Shown here: piece by piece, positions 23,200 to 34,557 of the stretch | Layout of the letters: each line of letters starts with the position of its first letter | Numbering within the stretch: position 1 is the first letter of the stretch | Assembly (NCBI GenBank): GCA_034190875.2 | Contig: CM067343.1 | Location: forward strand, 24,635,942-24,699,941 | Source of the DNA: Urechis unicinctus | Lineage: Eukaryota; Annelida; Polychaeta; Xenopneusta; Urechidae | Direction: 5' to 3' | Length of the DNA stretch: 64,000 nt | Made by a program: the position numbers and the translations under genes | The notes under the pieces: generated by a model | What the model was told of the DNA's origin: nothing | Databases searched by the model: none | The model's input: only the letters and a program-made list of their open reading frames with translations

Positions 23200-24610
23200 T
23201 TTCAATTACAAAGTGCTGTAATCTCTGAAGAAATGCCTATGAAGAACATTTTACAACGATACAACATGTAGTGTGATATAACTTTAACTGATGACGGAAA
23301 TATATAATGATAACAGATAATGATTAAAGCAAGTATAAGTAAGTAGTATGGTAAATGATAAACTGCGATAAAATCAGATGCCAGGTATTATGATAAATTG
23401 TTGGAAGGTAGGCGTTCGAATATGAATGTTATTGTACACAACAAAACAGTGCATGGCCAATACAAAAACCTGACATTCCGCATTAAACACGAATTATATA
23501 ATCTGATATGCGATACAAGCATGTATGTACATTCTGAGTATAAAATATGGATTATTTAGAGATGTTCAGCTATACTTATTTAGAAGTTATCGGAGATCGT
23601 TCAGAACGAGCAATGTAACACCAGAATTACCAGAGGCATCTCAGGAAAAGAAAGTACGTGGATTACAGAAATAGAACAGTTCATGCTGATTCCACATGCA
23701 AATCTGGATGTATCTAATTCTGTGGAAGAACAATGTTAGTTTCATTGTGAAGGTTAGGTTTTTTTAACAAAGCAGTAAGGTCCGATGTATTTGTGGAAGG
23801 TGTTACTTTACCATATGCGCCTATAACGATGTCTGGATGCCCGTAAGTCGCCATATGTGTGGCATATTCGAAACGAAAGTAATGTTTGTTAAACTAAGTG
23901 AGTTCGTGTGAGTGGAGGAATGGTGTCATTTTACCAATCTTTAAGAAAGGAAGTATTTGTTTAGAATGAAAAACTGTTATACTGTGAGCACATCGACGTT
24001 TACAGCATCAACCTGGGAGGAGGATGTTACTTCGGATGCACAGTTTATGTATGAAGGAACCGCAAGCATGAGTTATCGTTTTTAATTGATCATCATTACA
24101 CAAGGCGATGGTTTCTTGAAAGACAGAAATATATGTCACATTCAGTCACATTCAGTTGAGTTTATTTCAATGAGTTCAAAAGTTCAAACAGTTAAGGAAC
24201 CTGTTTTGATTGGAGCTTGTATCAGTGTAGATCTTTGCGTTTAAGTGCAGAAGATAAAGTGAACTATGTGTGGATTAGGTTTGTGAACTGCATGATGCAG
24301 TCAACGAATAATAGAATATAAGCTGCAGAAAATATTGACCTAGCTTCAGCAAGAACAGAATAAATGGTCTAAGGATTTGCCTTAATTGAGACTAGTTTGG
24401 ATATTGTTTGTAGATTATAGCAAAATATAACTAAGGAATGTGGGTTGTAGGATTCAACAATTAAATAGGGGTTGTGGAAACTTGGGTGTTATTCGTGATG
24501 AAAGTCACAAAATAATTCTACCAACAACAAGTTGAGTACAGACAAGGCTACCTGTTGACCGATGAGAATTGGGAAGTCTAATACACCCTCACCATTTAGT
24601 TATATCCTGG
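23200..24610. mobile_element. Dispersed repeat R1, copy 1
   Basis: Long stretches match 55830-57250 in order (for example TGAATGTTATTGTACACAAC at about 23423 and 55972). The 3' part also matches 51870-52260. No coding capacity is seen. It is probably a nonautonomous element; termini could not be defined by eye. Confidence 0.7.
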
Positions 24611-24919
24611 CGTAAGCTTTGAGAGGCGAACTGTTTTAGGTCTACCATAGACTGGCCAATTTATCCAGCTGATATTTATTAATCTAATGCAATCTAATGT
24701 GAATGTTAGCTGCAATGTCAGACCCCAATGATCTTCACTCCCAGTTAAAGATTCTTTTGCAGACACTTCGTGCAGCAAGCATCAGATTAATCATTAGCTG
24801 GCTGTTCTTCTTTTATGTAATTCAATATTGTCATGTTAGTCGTCATGAGCTTAATTAGTAGCCATCGTCTTCTAAAACCCATACCCATTCCTCGAACGTA
24901 CATCAACACTTAGATAATC

Positions 24920-25600
24920 AATTACAGGGTCGTAATTCACGTAATATCTTCAGAGCTTATGGATTTAAACAGCATGTTATATTTTATCGTACTATAAACC
25001 ACGACCATCTCACCAACGCCTTAGTCAAATGGGATGTTTTTATATCGAGACTAGCTGGCGAGGCTCCAAATGCTCTTGATGGAGATCTGTTTCACGTTAA
25101 ACCAAGCACAAGCATAATACTGTCAAGTGGGTATATAGAATTATACATTTTACACACCCATCCACCAGAAGGGCCAAAAGACTGCTGCAAAATCATTCAA
25201 GCAACCATTCATTACAGCTTGAACAAGGTAATGTTATTAACTTCAATACAACCAATTCAAGCAGAGGATCGACAAGTTTGGTTAGGTCACTAAGTTGAAC
25301 TTGACTTGTTAACCCACAGGCACAGTATAAAACAACCAACTTGGCTCGGGGATGTCTTGAGTTACTTCATAAAACCGAGCCAGTGAAAGATCCAGGTCAG
25401 TCATTTACACATCAGGAGATCAAACGGATGCAAAAGCAGCACGAGAATTAAAGGGATAAACGAGCTAATCTTTACATCAAATACTTATATGGGGTTAGCG
25501 CACTAGACGTAATGAATGGCGTGTGATGTGTTGCTGCCACCATTGTCATGGTGCCGTTTGCTCGGCAGCAAGCTGGACACGATACCGCATAGGATAACAT
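24920..25600 (+). pseudogene. Second copy of the fibre-like and hydrophobic element proteins
   Basis: LEQGNVINF at about 25220-25245, followed by a serine-rich end, matches the end of the frame at 21146. Past it, SALDVMNG and VAATIVMVPFA (about 25497-25565) resemble the hydrophobic segment at 21361-21470. Stops interrupt both. It shows that at least two Polinton-like elements were inserted here. Confidence 0.4.
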
Positions 25601-25619
25601 GGTTTATTTTATGTGCATT

Positions 25620-25870
25620 ATAATATACACAGCACACTCCCTGGCACTCGCTCGCCTGTGACCAAATTAAAGCTTGTTGACTAACAGCAGAAAGGTTAAA
25701 GGTGCTGCAGGAGGGGCCACTTGCAGTAGCTCAGGTCGGGCACATGGTTCGTTCTACTGCATAAGGCTACGTTTATATGAGGCCGACGAGGGTGGTTGGC
25801 CATCCTGAGGGTAATATTGTGAAATGTTTGGATAGTAGATAGTCAACAAATATTTTAATGCAGATGTTTA
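25620..25870. repeat. Block shared with 18.05, 27.27 and 49.57-49.78 kb
   Basis: The CACTC-CTC-CCTGTGACCAA-TTAAAGCTT core occurs at about 18054, 25643, 27273 and 49572. At 25.7 and 49.65 kb it continues into GGAGGGGCCACTTGCAGTAG. Copies near 18.05, 27.27 and 49.57 kb each lie upstream (minus sense) of a signal-peptide exon, so the block may include promoter sequence duplicated with the genes. Confidence 0.55.
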
Positions 25871-25941
25871 CACAATAAAACCGTTACTGTGACCAGCCAA
25901 GTCTATGGTAGAAGTATATTAAATAGCAAACGCTCCCTTAA

Positions 25942-26536
25942 AGCCTGGTCACAACGGTGTTTTTAGTCCGTAAGTTTTGTGGGGAGGCCACGGCCGCCAC
26001 GTTTTTCTCAAAACGTGGGGAGGGAGTGGCAAGAGCAGGGAGAGAGTACGTCAACGCACTTCACTCGCACGGTCGCGCAAGGTGTAGGTACGTGGCCTGT
26101 GTGTGGTTGCGTGCATCGTACGTTGCACACGTGGTAAGTGAGTTGTAGGTGCTTACAACTTGCATTCAACTTACGATCACTGTGCGATTGTCAAGTTAGC
26201 GTAAGGAGGCCGTACTTACACGTGCTGCTCACATTGCCCTTACTCACTCGCATGTTGTAAGTGCGTGGAAGTGCGATGAACGTCAGTTTTTCCGCCCAAT
26301 GGCTGGGTGGGGGGTGGGGTGAGGGTATATAGAACGACCTTCCGAGGTTCTCCAGAAGTCCCACCCAAACACAGCGAAAGTTCTGCATGTACTTAAAGTG
26401 CTACGGTGTGTCTGCGTGCTCCCAAATACGTACTGAGGAGGAACTCACCACTACGATCCCCAAATTTTGCCCACGTTTTTGCACGTAGACAGCACGCACT
26501 TGCAAGTACGGCGGGTGGCGACCACGGCATTAGGCA
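25942..26536. mobile_element. Candidate nonautonomous DNA transposon with imperfect terminal inverted repeats
   Basis: The left end GCCTGGTCACAACGG and the right end (reverse complement GCCGTGGTCGCCACCCG) pair imperfectly, and both continue into related CCGTA-containing sequence. The interior is GC-richer than its surroundings and full of CACGTAC/GTACGTG-like short palindromes. No transposase frame is seen. Target-site duplications are not clear. Confidence 0.45.
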
Positions 26537-26559
26537 TATTAACTGCTTACAATAGCGGC

Positions 26560-26740
26560 GTGTAAACTGTTTGGAAGAAGAAGTAAGTTAAGTGGTGGAA
26601 GAGAAACTAGATTCGGAGATTGAACTGAAGGATAATGTGAGTCTAAGAATGATGATCTAGTGGAGTGCGTGATATATCTGAAGCAGGTTGTGGAATTTGA
26701 GGTTTGTCCAACACTGGTATAATAGTATGTTTTACATGAT
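26560..26740 (+). mobile_element. Mobile-element tail with coiled-coil remnant
   Basis: GGAAGAAGAA at 26571 and the following charged frame ending ECVIYLKQVVEFEV-like before a stop match 51345-51455 and 39440-39490. It is a degraded piece of the same element family as 22396-22617. Confidence 0.45.
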
Positions 26741-27068
26741 TATTATAATAAAAGTCTTTTAAAGCTTAAAAAGATTTAGTTTAGCGTTTGCTATTTAAAT
26801 GTGATAGATAGTACTGGTTTGATTATTCATTCTAATTGCCATGACCTTTTGGTATCTTAGCTCTCCTGTAAAATCGTGCCTGATCCATGATCTGTATTTG
26901 AAGTGCAGATTCATGGAAACCGGAAGAACATACATCGACCAAGCACAATTGTATTTTCCACCATGCATTATAGGTCATCGGGAAGAGAGGCATTGACGTT
27001 TAAAAGCCTGGTGCTGTTAGGGTCAAATCATAAGTTATGTAGGAATGTGGTACAGAAAATTAACTTAC

Positions 27069-27135
27069 CTCGCGCCAGATGGTTCTCAAGCATGAGTATT
27101 GCCACAATGTAGTATCCAACTTTAGCGGCAGCCAT
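27069..27135 (-). other. Signal-peptide exon of the receptor family, no gene attached
   Basis: A 67-nt copy starting ATGGCTGCC (MAAAKVGYYIVAIL...) and ending before a good GTAAGT donor. It lies between mobile-element debris, with the conserved intron-1 block on its 3' side (26830-27060). No receptor exon follows downstream before the phosphatase gene's own first exon 8.2 kb away, so it could be an alternative first exon of that gene or an orphan. Confidence 0.6.
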
Positions 27136-27344
27136 TACTGGAATGATGACTGTTCAAGATAGCTGCTCACTGTATAACATAACTATAACTTTACGGTTAG
27201 AACACCACGAGAATGCCAAGTGAACAAACTACACCTCAATATGCACTTGGAAACATTTGTATAATAAATGGCACTCACTCACCTGTGACCAACTTAAAGC
27301 TGGTATACTAAATGCAGACCCGTTAACGGTACTAAAGGAGGGGG

Positions 27345-27425
27345 CACTTGCACACACACAAACACGCGCGCGCTCACACACACACATATATACATATGAA
27401 TATATATACACGCATACACACAGTG
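27345..27425. repeat. Short CA-rich repeat
   Basis: Imperfect CA/CG and TA dinucleotide tract inside the block upstream of the 27.07-kb signal exon. Confidence 0.7.
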
Positions 27426-27706
27426 TAGGTTCCCTCAGACCGTGATCAAGACTGTAGCATCATTGGTAAGGTAGCAAGGCTGACTGTAAAAGTCTCACCT
27501 GCCGGCATGTGTCTGATAAAGTTTAGTTTGACTTACTCCTCAGAAATACTCTTGTAGGGGCCATATCCTCAAGTACTGTAATGGTACTCAGCCACAGTAT
27601 ACACACACCTGCAAGCCAATATGCTGGCCTATACCAATACTAAAGTCGTCACCAAGCTCCATCACTGCAGACCTGAAAAGGTCGAACGCTTTGCTACCGA
27701 CCACTT

Positions 27707-27982
27707 CTATGCATTACACAAGCTCGCCAATGTCGAGGAGTAGTATAGATTGTGGCGGTGTTGGCGCACCGACCTCCCTTCATTACAACACTGTCTGTGA
27801 GCGTAATGTCCACAATCTACACCAGGACCCTGCGGAATAAGATCTTCTGAACGACTCACACGCTCCATCAGGTTTTCATACTTTGATTCCAAATCCCTCA
27901 CCTCATTCTCAAGGTCCACCTTCTCCTCAGTTAAATCATCCTCATCTATCCGCAATTTGGCCACTTGTTCATCGGTACTCAT
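27707..27982 (-). CDS. Coiled-coil protein of a Polinton-like element
   Basis: A 91-residue frame starting MSTDEQVAKLRIDEDD with heptads (VDLENEVRDLESKYENLMERV), then a Cys/His-containing tail (CGHYAHRQCC). It is related to the broken frame at 22396-22617, there on the opposite strand. It lies directly downstream of and overlaps the end of the polymerase frame. Function unknown; probably an accessory element protein. Confidence 0.45.
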   Translation of the reverse strand: MSTDEQVAKLRIDEDDLTEEKVDLENEVRDLESKYENLMERVSRSEDLIPQGPGVDCGHYAHRQCCNEGRSVRQHRHNLYYSSTLASLCNA

Positions 27983-28815
27983 CCTTTGCCTCAGCCCTCA
28001 TCAATTCAACAGATCGACGCGTGTCTACACAACCCAGAGCTATGCACCGTTCTGAGTCGAAGGTGGAGAGAGACATCTTATTGATGTGATGCCTGTATAT
28101 GTTATGGCAATCACTCCTGAACATGTTTATTCTGTGGAGAAACTGCATTTGGGCGAACAGTGACTCCACATACTGAGCGTGCCGTAAATGCTTCTTGACC
28201 ACATTTTTCACACCCTTTGCTTTTTTGATATCATCCCAGCTCGACATAAAGATCGAGTACATCTTTGGCCACAGACCTACATGCTCCTTCATGGGCACCC
28301 AAGCACACTTATCCTTCATCTTCCCCAGGACCTTCTTATTCCCATTGCTGTACAGACTTTTGGAGGGATGATAGTTACTTGTGTCAAAGAGATGTGCATC
28401 TTCCTTCATGTCAGCATACAGGTCACGCGTGTGTATCTCCATTAACAGCGAATCCGTATCAGTGTACAAGAGCCTAAGGTTCTTTGCGTGTCTGGGCTTC
28501 ATGGTATTGTAGTAAACGTTGTACATCAGATGCTTGAATAGGTCGAGTATACATATGTCCACATATACCAGGCGGTTCAGTACCAGGTGAGTCTTATGCA
28601 TGTGCAGAGCAGCCAAGCAAACATCAAACACATGATGACGCGCTTAGGAGGGACTGGCGATAAGCCTGCGCATTCCTTCTTCTTCCGCAGAGTGCACAAT
28701 CTGAACGTCGAATCGCCACCGGAGATTCTCCATTGTGTTACCGAACACAGAGTTATTCATCAACTTATACAGGTCCTTTTTAAAGTCGCTGGTGGCCAAC
28801 TTACGCAGAACATAT
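27969..28815 (-). pseudogene. Protein-primed type B DNA polymerase, C-terminal part, with in-frame stop
   Basis: Reading from 28815: DFKKDLYKLMNNSVFGNTMEN (motif B region), a TAA at about 28648, then CLAALHMHKTHLVLNR, the catalytic motif C LLYTDTDSL, and WPKMYSIFMSS with a KAKGVKNVVKKHL stretch before an ending at 27969. This is the order seen in Polinton/adintovirus polymerases. Only the one stop interrupts it, so this copy is younger or better preserved than that at 19195-20195. The N-terminal exonuclease half is absent. Confidence 0.85.
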
Positions 28816-28829
28816 AGAGGTCTGAGCTA

Positions 28830-29850
28830 AGGGGTCAGGAACGTTCATCACTCTTGCTTCAAGTGCAAGTTTCAAATAGCCCTTATTGCTCATATTCTGT
28901 AGATAGACTTGCATCACTAATCAGCAACATCAGCTGTTATGTGCTTTAACTGATGCTGGATACGCTCAAGTGAAACGTATTAGTTTGTATCAGATAACCA
29001 TTCTTGTTCAAATAAATGAGGTTTCAGCGACCTTCTCGCGCCGTTTGAATCAGTATTATTTCATCATAATTTCACAGACAAGCGCTGCATGTGTTGTGAA
29101 TCACTTCTTTGTGTTAGTGAATTGTCATTAGACGCTCAAAATGAAAACCATGATAACACATCACAAAGACCATGTGTGCCGAAATTCAGTCTCTTCCAAA
29201 AATTGTTTCTATTAAGGCACAATCTGTATTGTCATCAATTAGAAGATCTCACCTAGCACTTCTCTGTCAGCGCTAATTAACAAATGTACATATGTGTGAC
29301 ATTATGGACCGTTGAAATTAATGTTGGTTTCTTTATCAACAGTGTATCAATCGATGCAAGTGTCATGATCAATATCAGCAGAGTACATCTGTATAATATT
29401 TGTGCTATGATAAGAAAGGTTGTTGTATTGAGTTGGGTTGTAGGGTTGGTGTGTGTTCTGTAAGATGACTTTCTAATAACATTTATTAGCACAATGTAAA
29501 AGTCGCAGGATTATTGACAGTAAAATTTCTGTTGAACATAAACAGTTGAGTGTATAAAAGAACAACTGCTAATTCAACATGTCAATAATTGGCTGCGATC
29601 AGGCAATGCTAGTTTATATAATACAATGTGTGCATGCTGAAAGATGATCCCTAAGATATCGCTTAACACTTCAAATCAAGCTATATTAAGATTTGCAGGA
29701 ACAGAAGCATCATTATTATATATAAGTGATGAATTGTAATATAAGTATACTGGTAATAGAAGAGTTTCAAATTCATCCATAGGAATATTGCAATCAATTA
29801 AGGCTCAAAAGTCTACCATTTCAATAGAAATGGTCATTATTTGTGGCTGC
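28830..29850. other. No gene recognised
   Basis: AT-rich intergenic sequence between the polymerase remnant and the 3' end of the ITAM-like receptor gene. No repeat partner was noticed. Confidence 0.5.
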
Positions 29851-29855
29851 CGTTT

Positions 29856-30181
29856 TCACATTTGTTCATAATCTGGCTCTCGTGTCACTTGGCTCTCGTC
29901 CATGCGAAGCTCGTCATATTGACGCTCTGTGGAGATCCGCGCCTGCATGATGAAAACACTTTTAACCGTTTGTGCAAACTGTTATTGATATTGACGTTTA
30001 CAGTGGAAATGCATATCTAAACCAACCCCTAATCCTTGGTAAGTGTCAGTTGCGTGATCAGTTGCAGGTGCCTTCACCGGAGGAGTACTGGTTCGCCTCA
30101 GAAGTAATTTTAGCCATATGCAATGGATCACAAGGACGATATTTACAAAGGCAGACATCCCTAATAATACTGCAAGTGGTA
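29856..30181 (-). other. Transmembrane and ITAM-like/YxxM tail exons of gene III
   Basis: Exon 30181-30027 encodes VPLAVLLGMSAFVNIVLVIH then CIW and a basic stop-transfer, Pro/Thr linker and ATDTYQGLG, ending phase 0 at a GTTGGT donor. Exon 29942-29856 encodes ARISTERQYDELRMDES, then VTREPDYEQM and stop. YQGL and YDEL are 9 residues apart, within the ITAM spacing rule. YEQM fits the SH2-binding YxxM of PI3K p85. The AG at 30183-30182 was chosen because the upstream AG gives a stop. Confidence 0.7.
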
Positions 30182-32612
30182 CTGTCAGACTGGTGCAAGC
30201 GTCACTGCAGGGAAGATTAACTATAATATGAAGGAAGGCAGCACATTGTTAATTTAACATTATCGGTTGCATCATTGTTTATTGTGTCAATGGAAAGCAC
30301 CATTTCTAAAACACATACGAGTGTGTATATATGTATGAATATATATTTATATATATATAAATGTTTATAGACTTACAGACATAAGGTAGCCGTTATAATT
30401 AACATAGGAGCATGAAATATTTATGTTTGATGGTCCCAGTGACGATATTATTAAGATTTATTAACAACACCAAGAATGTACCTTGATCTCCAAAAGACAT
30501 TATCGTGTCAATTGTTAAAAGATAAAATGTTCCCTGATTTTCCTCTGCGATTGTGGTTGGTGGAGGCGTGGGGGCGTTTGGATCGTGTTTTTCTCCAACA
30601 TATTAGTGGTTAATCAGTAATGCATTAAATGACGTTGATGTTCCTAACTGGCTTCATTTCCAAACTGACGGTGGACCAAGGGGGAAAACTACTTACATCT
30701 TGACATATCTACTCTTCTGATCTCTGCTTCAGATAGGAACTTTTCATTATTCTTTTCCTGAACCTCAGTCTACAAATCATCATCTGTACCTTGATCTCCA
30801 AAGAAATAATTGTGTCAATTATAAATAGAGAACATGTACCCTGATTATCCTCTGCGATGGTGGTTTGCGGAGGCGTTTTCATCATGTTGTCTTCTGAAAC
30901 ATTTGAGATCAATCAGTATTTTATTGAATGGCGTTGAAAAATGACCATTTGTTAGTGTTCAAAACTGGCTTCATTTCCATATCGACATGGGCTAAATGGA
31001 AAAAACTTAATCGAACCATGACATACCTATTATGGTAACAATTGCGGTATCTGATTCAGTAGAAAACTGCTCGTTATTCGTAACGTGAACCTTAACCTCC
31101 CATACACCAGCTATGACGTCTGTTATTATTGCGCTGGTGGAGGTGGTGGGATCGATGACGTCATGTGTCATCCACTCGCCTTCGTTGTCGAGTTTGTAAA
31201 GAACCCTGATAAAGGAGACGTGGTCACATCCAGAGGACATCAACTGGTTGAAGACATAGAAAAGAAAGAGGGGTGGGAGGAGCCACAGCCTATTACTCAG
31301 GTTGGTGAGAGAATTCATGGTGCATCACAACCACAAGACGTCAAGACAGGACTTATGAACACTTACCTTCCATATAACGTGTAATGTGATTGGCACCATG
31401 TCGTCGGAGGATGTCAGGTTCAACAGAGTCACGGGATCGGGAGCTGAAAACAAAATTGGACAAAACACCAAAACTAAGCTAACCATGGATATAAACCATT
31501 TTGTCGTCATAATGTCTCAGTATCTTTACCCTGAATTCAAAAGCAAGTGCAAGAAAGTTTGTCTGTAAATATTGAGCTAAATTTAGCATAGTGTAGGCGC
31601 ATGAAATGTTAACGTTACAAAGTACTATCGTATTTGCTTGTGCTCCTTCCTTACAAACGCAAGGTGTCTTGACCACCACTTCACGTGTCGGCGATGGAGA
31701 TATATTAAGCAGGTCGCCATGTTTTCTGTACACACTCACACCCAATATGTACTGTGTGCTGTAGTGCAAGCCGCTTATAACGGCGCTGTACTCACTCACA
31801 CCAGGCTCGTGAGATACATTGGGCCCAGAAAGGAACGCCGTGTCATTAATGGCTTTATACTGGACCTGATAACCGTAGTACTGAGTAAGGTTTGATGGGA
31901 TATCGTCATCAGGTCCCCATGTCACGCTGATATGAGTAGAGTTCACCCCTTCTGCTGATGGGTTCGAATTATATTCAACCTCATCTATATGAATAGTAAC
32001 AGTTGGACAGAACATAAAACCTTTGTTGGGACTATGTTCAACCTAATTACATAATTTGTGATTGGTAGTACAGTACTCCTAATTAACATATTAATGATAA
32101 ATAATATAACGCACAAACTCATTTTACCTCGTCAACGGATGTAAGCAAACCAATGACTAGTTGAATGCATTTAATTATGCCATATCGTTCCAATTCTTAG
32201 CGCTATGTTGTACTCACCGATGAGCGTGTCACATTTCCCTCCAATATACCAGTCTTGACATCCGTCAGGGCATATTCCAGTCACGTGATCACATGTCATG
32301 TAACCTCCTTTACAATGATGACCTGAGCAGGAAGTTGTACAGTTGATCCTGTAACGTCCTGCATCACAAGCTGAGGCAAATACACAGGATAAGCCGACCT
32401 TAAATACATTCAGTTTTTCCCAAATGAGATATAACGATAGAAGCTTATGTTAATTGATATATTAAAGCACCACAAATCAAGCACATGTCGTGCATTAAAC
32501 GCGTTCCGTTGCATTCATAGATTTAACTTACTTAGACATTGGGGTGGTTTAGATCCAGAGCAGTTGCTGCATCCAACCAAGTCGTCGCAATCAGTGAGAC
32601 ACCTCGAGCAAT
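29856..32612 (-). CDS. FTP/EGF/FN3 receptor with ITAM-like tail (gene III), 3' eight exons
   Basis: Exons: 32612-32532 (Cys-rich), 32370-32218 (EGF-like), 32020-31655 (FN3), 31443-31367 and 31243-31027 (second FN3-like), 30893-30840 (stalk, KTPPQTTIAEDN), 30181-30027 (membrane span plus tail) and 29942-29856 (tail end, TGA at 29858-29856). All junctions keep frame. In contrast to the phosphatase gene, the cytoplasmic part is only about 60 residues and carries YQGL, YDEL and a C-terminal YEQM. The 5' exons appear to be those at 36725-37999, separated by a 4.1-kb intron holding a P2X7-C-type element. Expression cannot be judged; the second FTP exon is broken, but it is flanked by phase 1 junctions and could be skipped in frame. 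Confidence 0.75.
30530..30800 (-). pseudogene. Dead duplicates of stalk and FN3-end exons in gene III
   Basis: About 30592-30534 is a copy of the stalk exon with its donor GT changed to GA. About 30790-30710 is a degraded copy of the end of the second FN3 exon. Together with the live exon at 30893-30840 they show stalk-exon amplification, as at 13.1-13.5 kb. Confidence 0.55.
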
Positions 32613-33690
32613 CTAGGATACAAAGAAATACATGTTCCTCAATACAAATTATACAATGCACTGAAAGATTTGTAACATTAGATGTGACCATAATACTCAT
32701 AACATGAGCATTTTCCTTAAAGTGCAAGTAACGTCTATTTTCGAATCCCTAATCAAAGTGGAATTAGATGTATTTCAGCCTGTGAAAGACGTTTCCGACA
32801 ATATTTTCGTCCATAGATGTCGTTTTGTGTGTTTTTTTTCAATATTTCCATCGATTTTTCGGACCGTTTTGGCATATGCGCAAAAAACGACGGCCATTGG
32901 CTCCTGAGTTTGTGACGTCATATGTCACCGTCCAGCCGGATAGCGCAGTCATTTCCTCGTTTGTTTACATGGGAACTGTGGTAGGTGTGAGCATAATCGT
33001 ATTTTATACCGTCATCATGTACATCATATACCGCAACGAATCACATCATTTAATGTGGCATGGAGTACTTGTTCGCCTAGAATACATTAAATTGTGATAA
33101 ACTTCTATTATGTTGGGTGAAAACGTCAACCAAAGGGGACCGAGCGATAATACAGGCAGTACTGGAACAGAGGTCTGCACCTCGATTTCAGGCCCGTTTA
33201 ATGGTTATCAATGATTGATTCACCATTTGCCTGTCCTGTTACGGAGAATATATTTTCTTGTGCTTTTATTTGATTTAATCGCAAATGAAAACTGATACTA
33301 CATTAAATGGGGATTTCACTCGATATTTCGCTTTTGCTATAAATTGAATAAAATTTCAATAATTTATATTCTCCTTGACAACAGAAAATATCAATTTTAT
33401 TTTAAATATTGGCACTGGTTTTGGGAACCGAGACCTATCAGGGATAAGCTGTTACAATTGAATATACCTCTCCAGTGAATTGTACAGGATCCAAGTTCAG
33501 TGACATGTTTATGACTACATATATCATAGGCCTTTAAAGAGTTCAAGGCCTTACACTAGTTCTTTGAATTACCTGGGGTACCAACCTCAATAATACATAC
33601 TTTATCTTGTCCTTATTAGTTTTATATTTATTACTTACACCTAGTACAGTGCATAACTGCCATTATACTTTGCTTTTATTATATGTCAAG
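32613..33690. other. No gene recognised (intron of gene III)
   Basis: AT-rich. A few short frames without motifs; no splice framework. Confidence 0.5.
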
Positions 33691-33698
33691 GGAGCAAA

Positions 33699-34557
33699 AT
33701 GTCCTCATCTTCCTCATATACAGACAACTCCGGAAGCGATGAGCTGGATTACAGCAGTGAGTGTTTGTCTCACCAAGAAGAGGAACTAGGAACCTAAGGG
33801 GGGCATACAGGCATGCAGATTTGAACCTCCAGCTAAGACAAGGCCTGCAAATTCTCCTCAAAAAGAAGAGGACTTGAGCCGACTGGGTAACAGCACTTGG
33901 TATTGGCACATTTCAGTCCAAACAATCTTTGCAGATATTTTTCTCTTTACTTTACAGTTGTCCTTAAGTCTTGCTTCAAGTCATCTTCTTATTCATGTTT
34001 TATGTCAATTTTTTGTTTGCTGAAAAGCTAGTTATTCATTGTAATTATGTTCTGTACTAGGTGCTCATGTGGGCCAATGATTACAGTAACAGAGAGTAAA
34101 TGCTGCCAGGAAATTCCACAAGTTCTCGAGAAAGTAATCTATGGGTGCGTCCTGTATTACAGCACACCCAGGATTTGTCTCAGGGTTCCTGCGTCCCTCG
34201 ACACTAGAAATAGCATATAGTGCTTATATCCAGAGGTACAAGAAGAAAGTTACTACTCAGCATGAGTGGATATACTTAAAAATGGTCTGGTTCAGATGAT
34301 AACTGATGAAAAATATTCATGTACTCTTTTTATTGCAGGTTATTCCGATTCACTGCATATCGGCAGTTGGTACAGTGGTGATGGGGTAATCTAGGCAGAC
34401 ATCATAGAGTGCCACTCCCAGCTTGTTCTGTACTTAAAATTAGAGATGATTTCCCAAGGGTGAATCAGTTTATGTTGGTTTCAAACTGCCAGCATTACAA
34501 TAATAAAGGGACAAAAAAGCATTATGTGTCTTATTCTGTTATTTACATTCAGCTATG
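33699..34557 (+). pseudogene. P2X7 C-terminal-domain-like protein (transposon-associated type), degraded
   Basis: Starts MSSSSSYTDNSGSDELDYSS (33699). After a gap comes CTRCSCGPM and ESKCCQEIPQVLEKV (about 34055-34140), then in a shifted frame CITAHPGFVSGFL and EIAYSAYIQRYKK, and finally FRFTAYRQLVQW, a TGA, then WGNLGRHHRVPLPACSV and LKIRDDFP (34340-34460). This Cys-rich series is the P2RX7 intracellular 'ballast' domain, which is widespread as a stand-alone multicopy domain in invertebrates. It lies on the strand opposite to the host gene, inside its intron. The stop and frame change indicate decay. No channel domain is present. Confidence 0.75.

Noticed and set aside
33699-34557. P2X purinergic receptor channel gene
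   Set aside because: Only the intracellular C-terminal-type domain is present, with no membrane spans or ATP-binding ectodomain.
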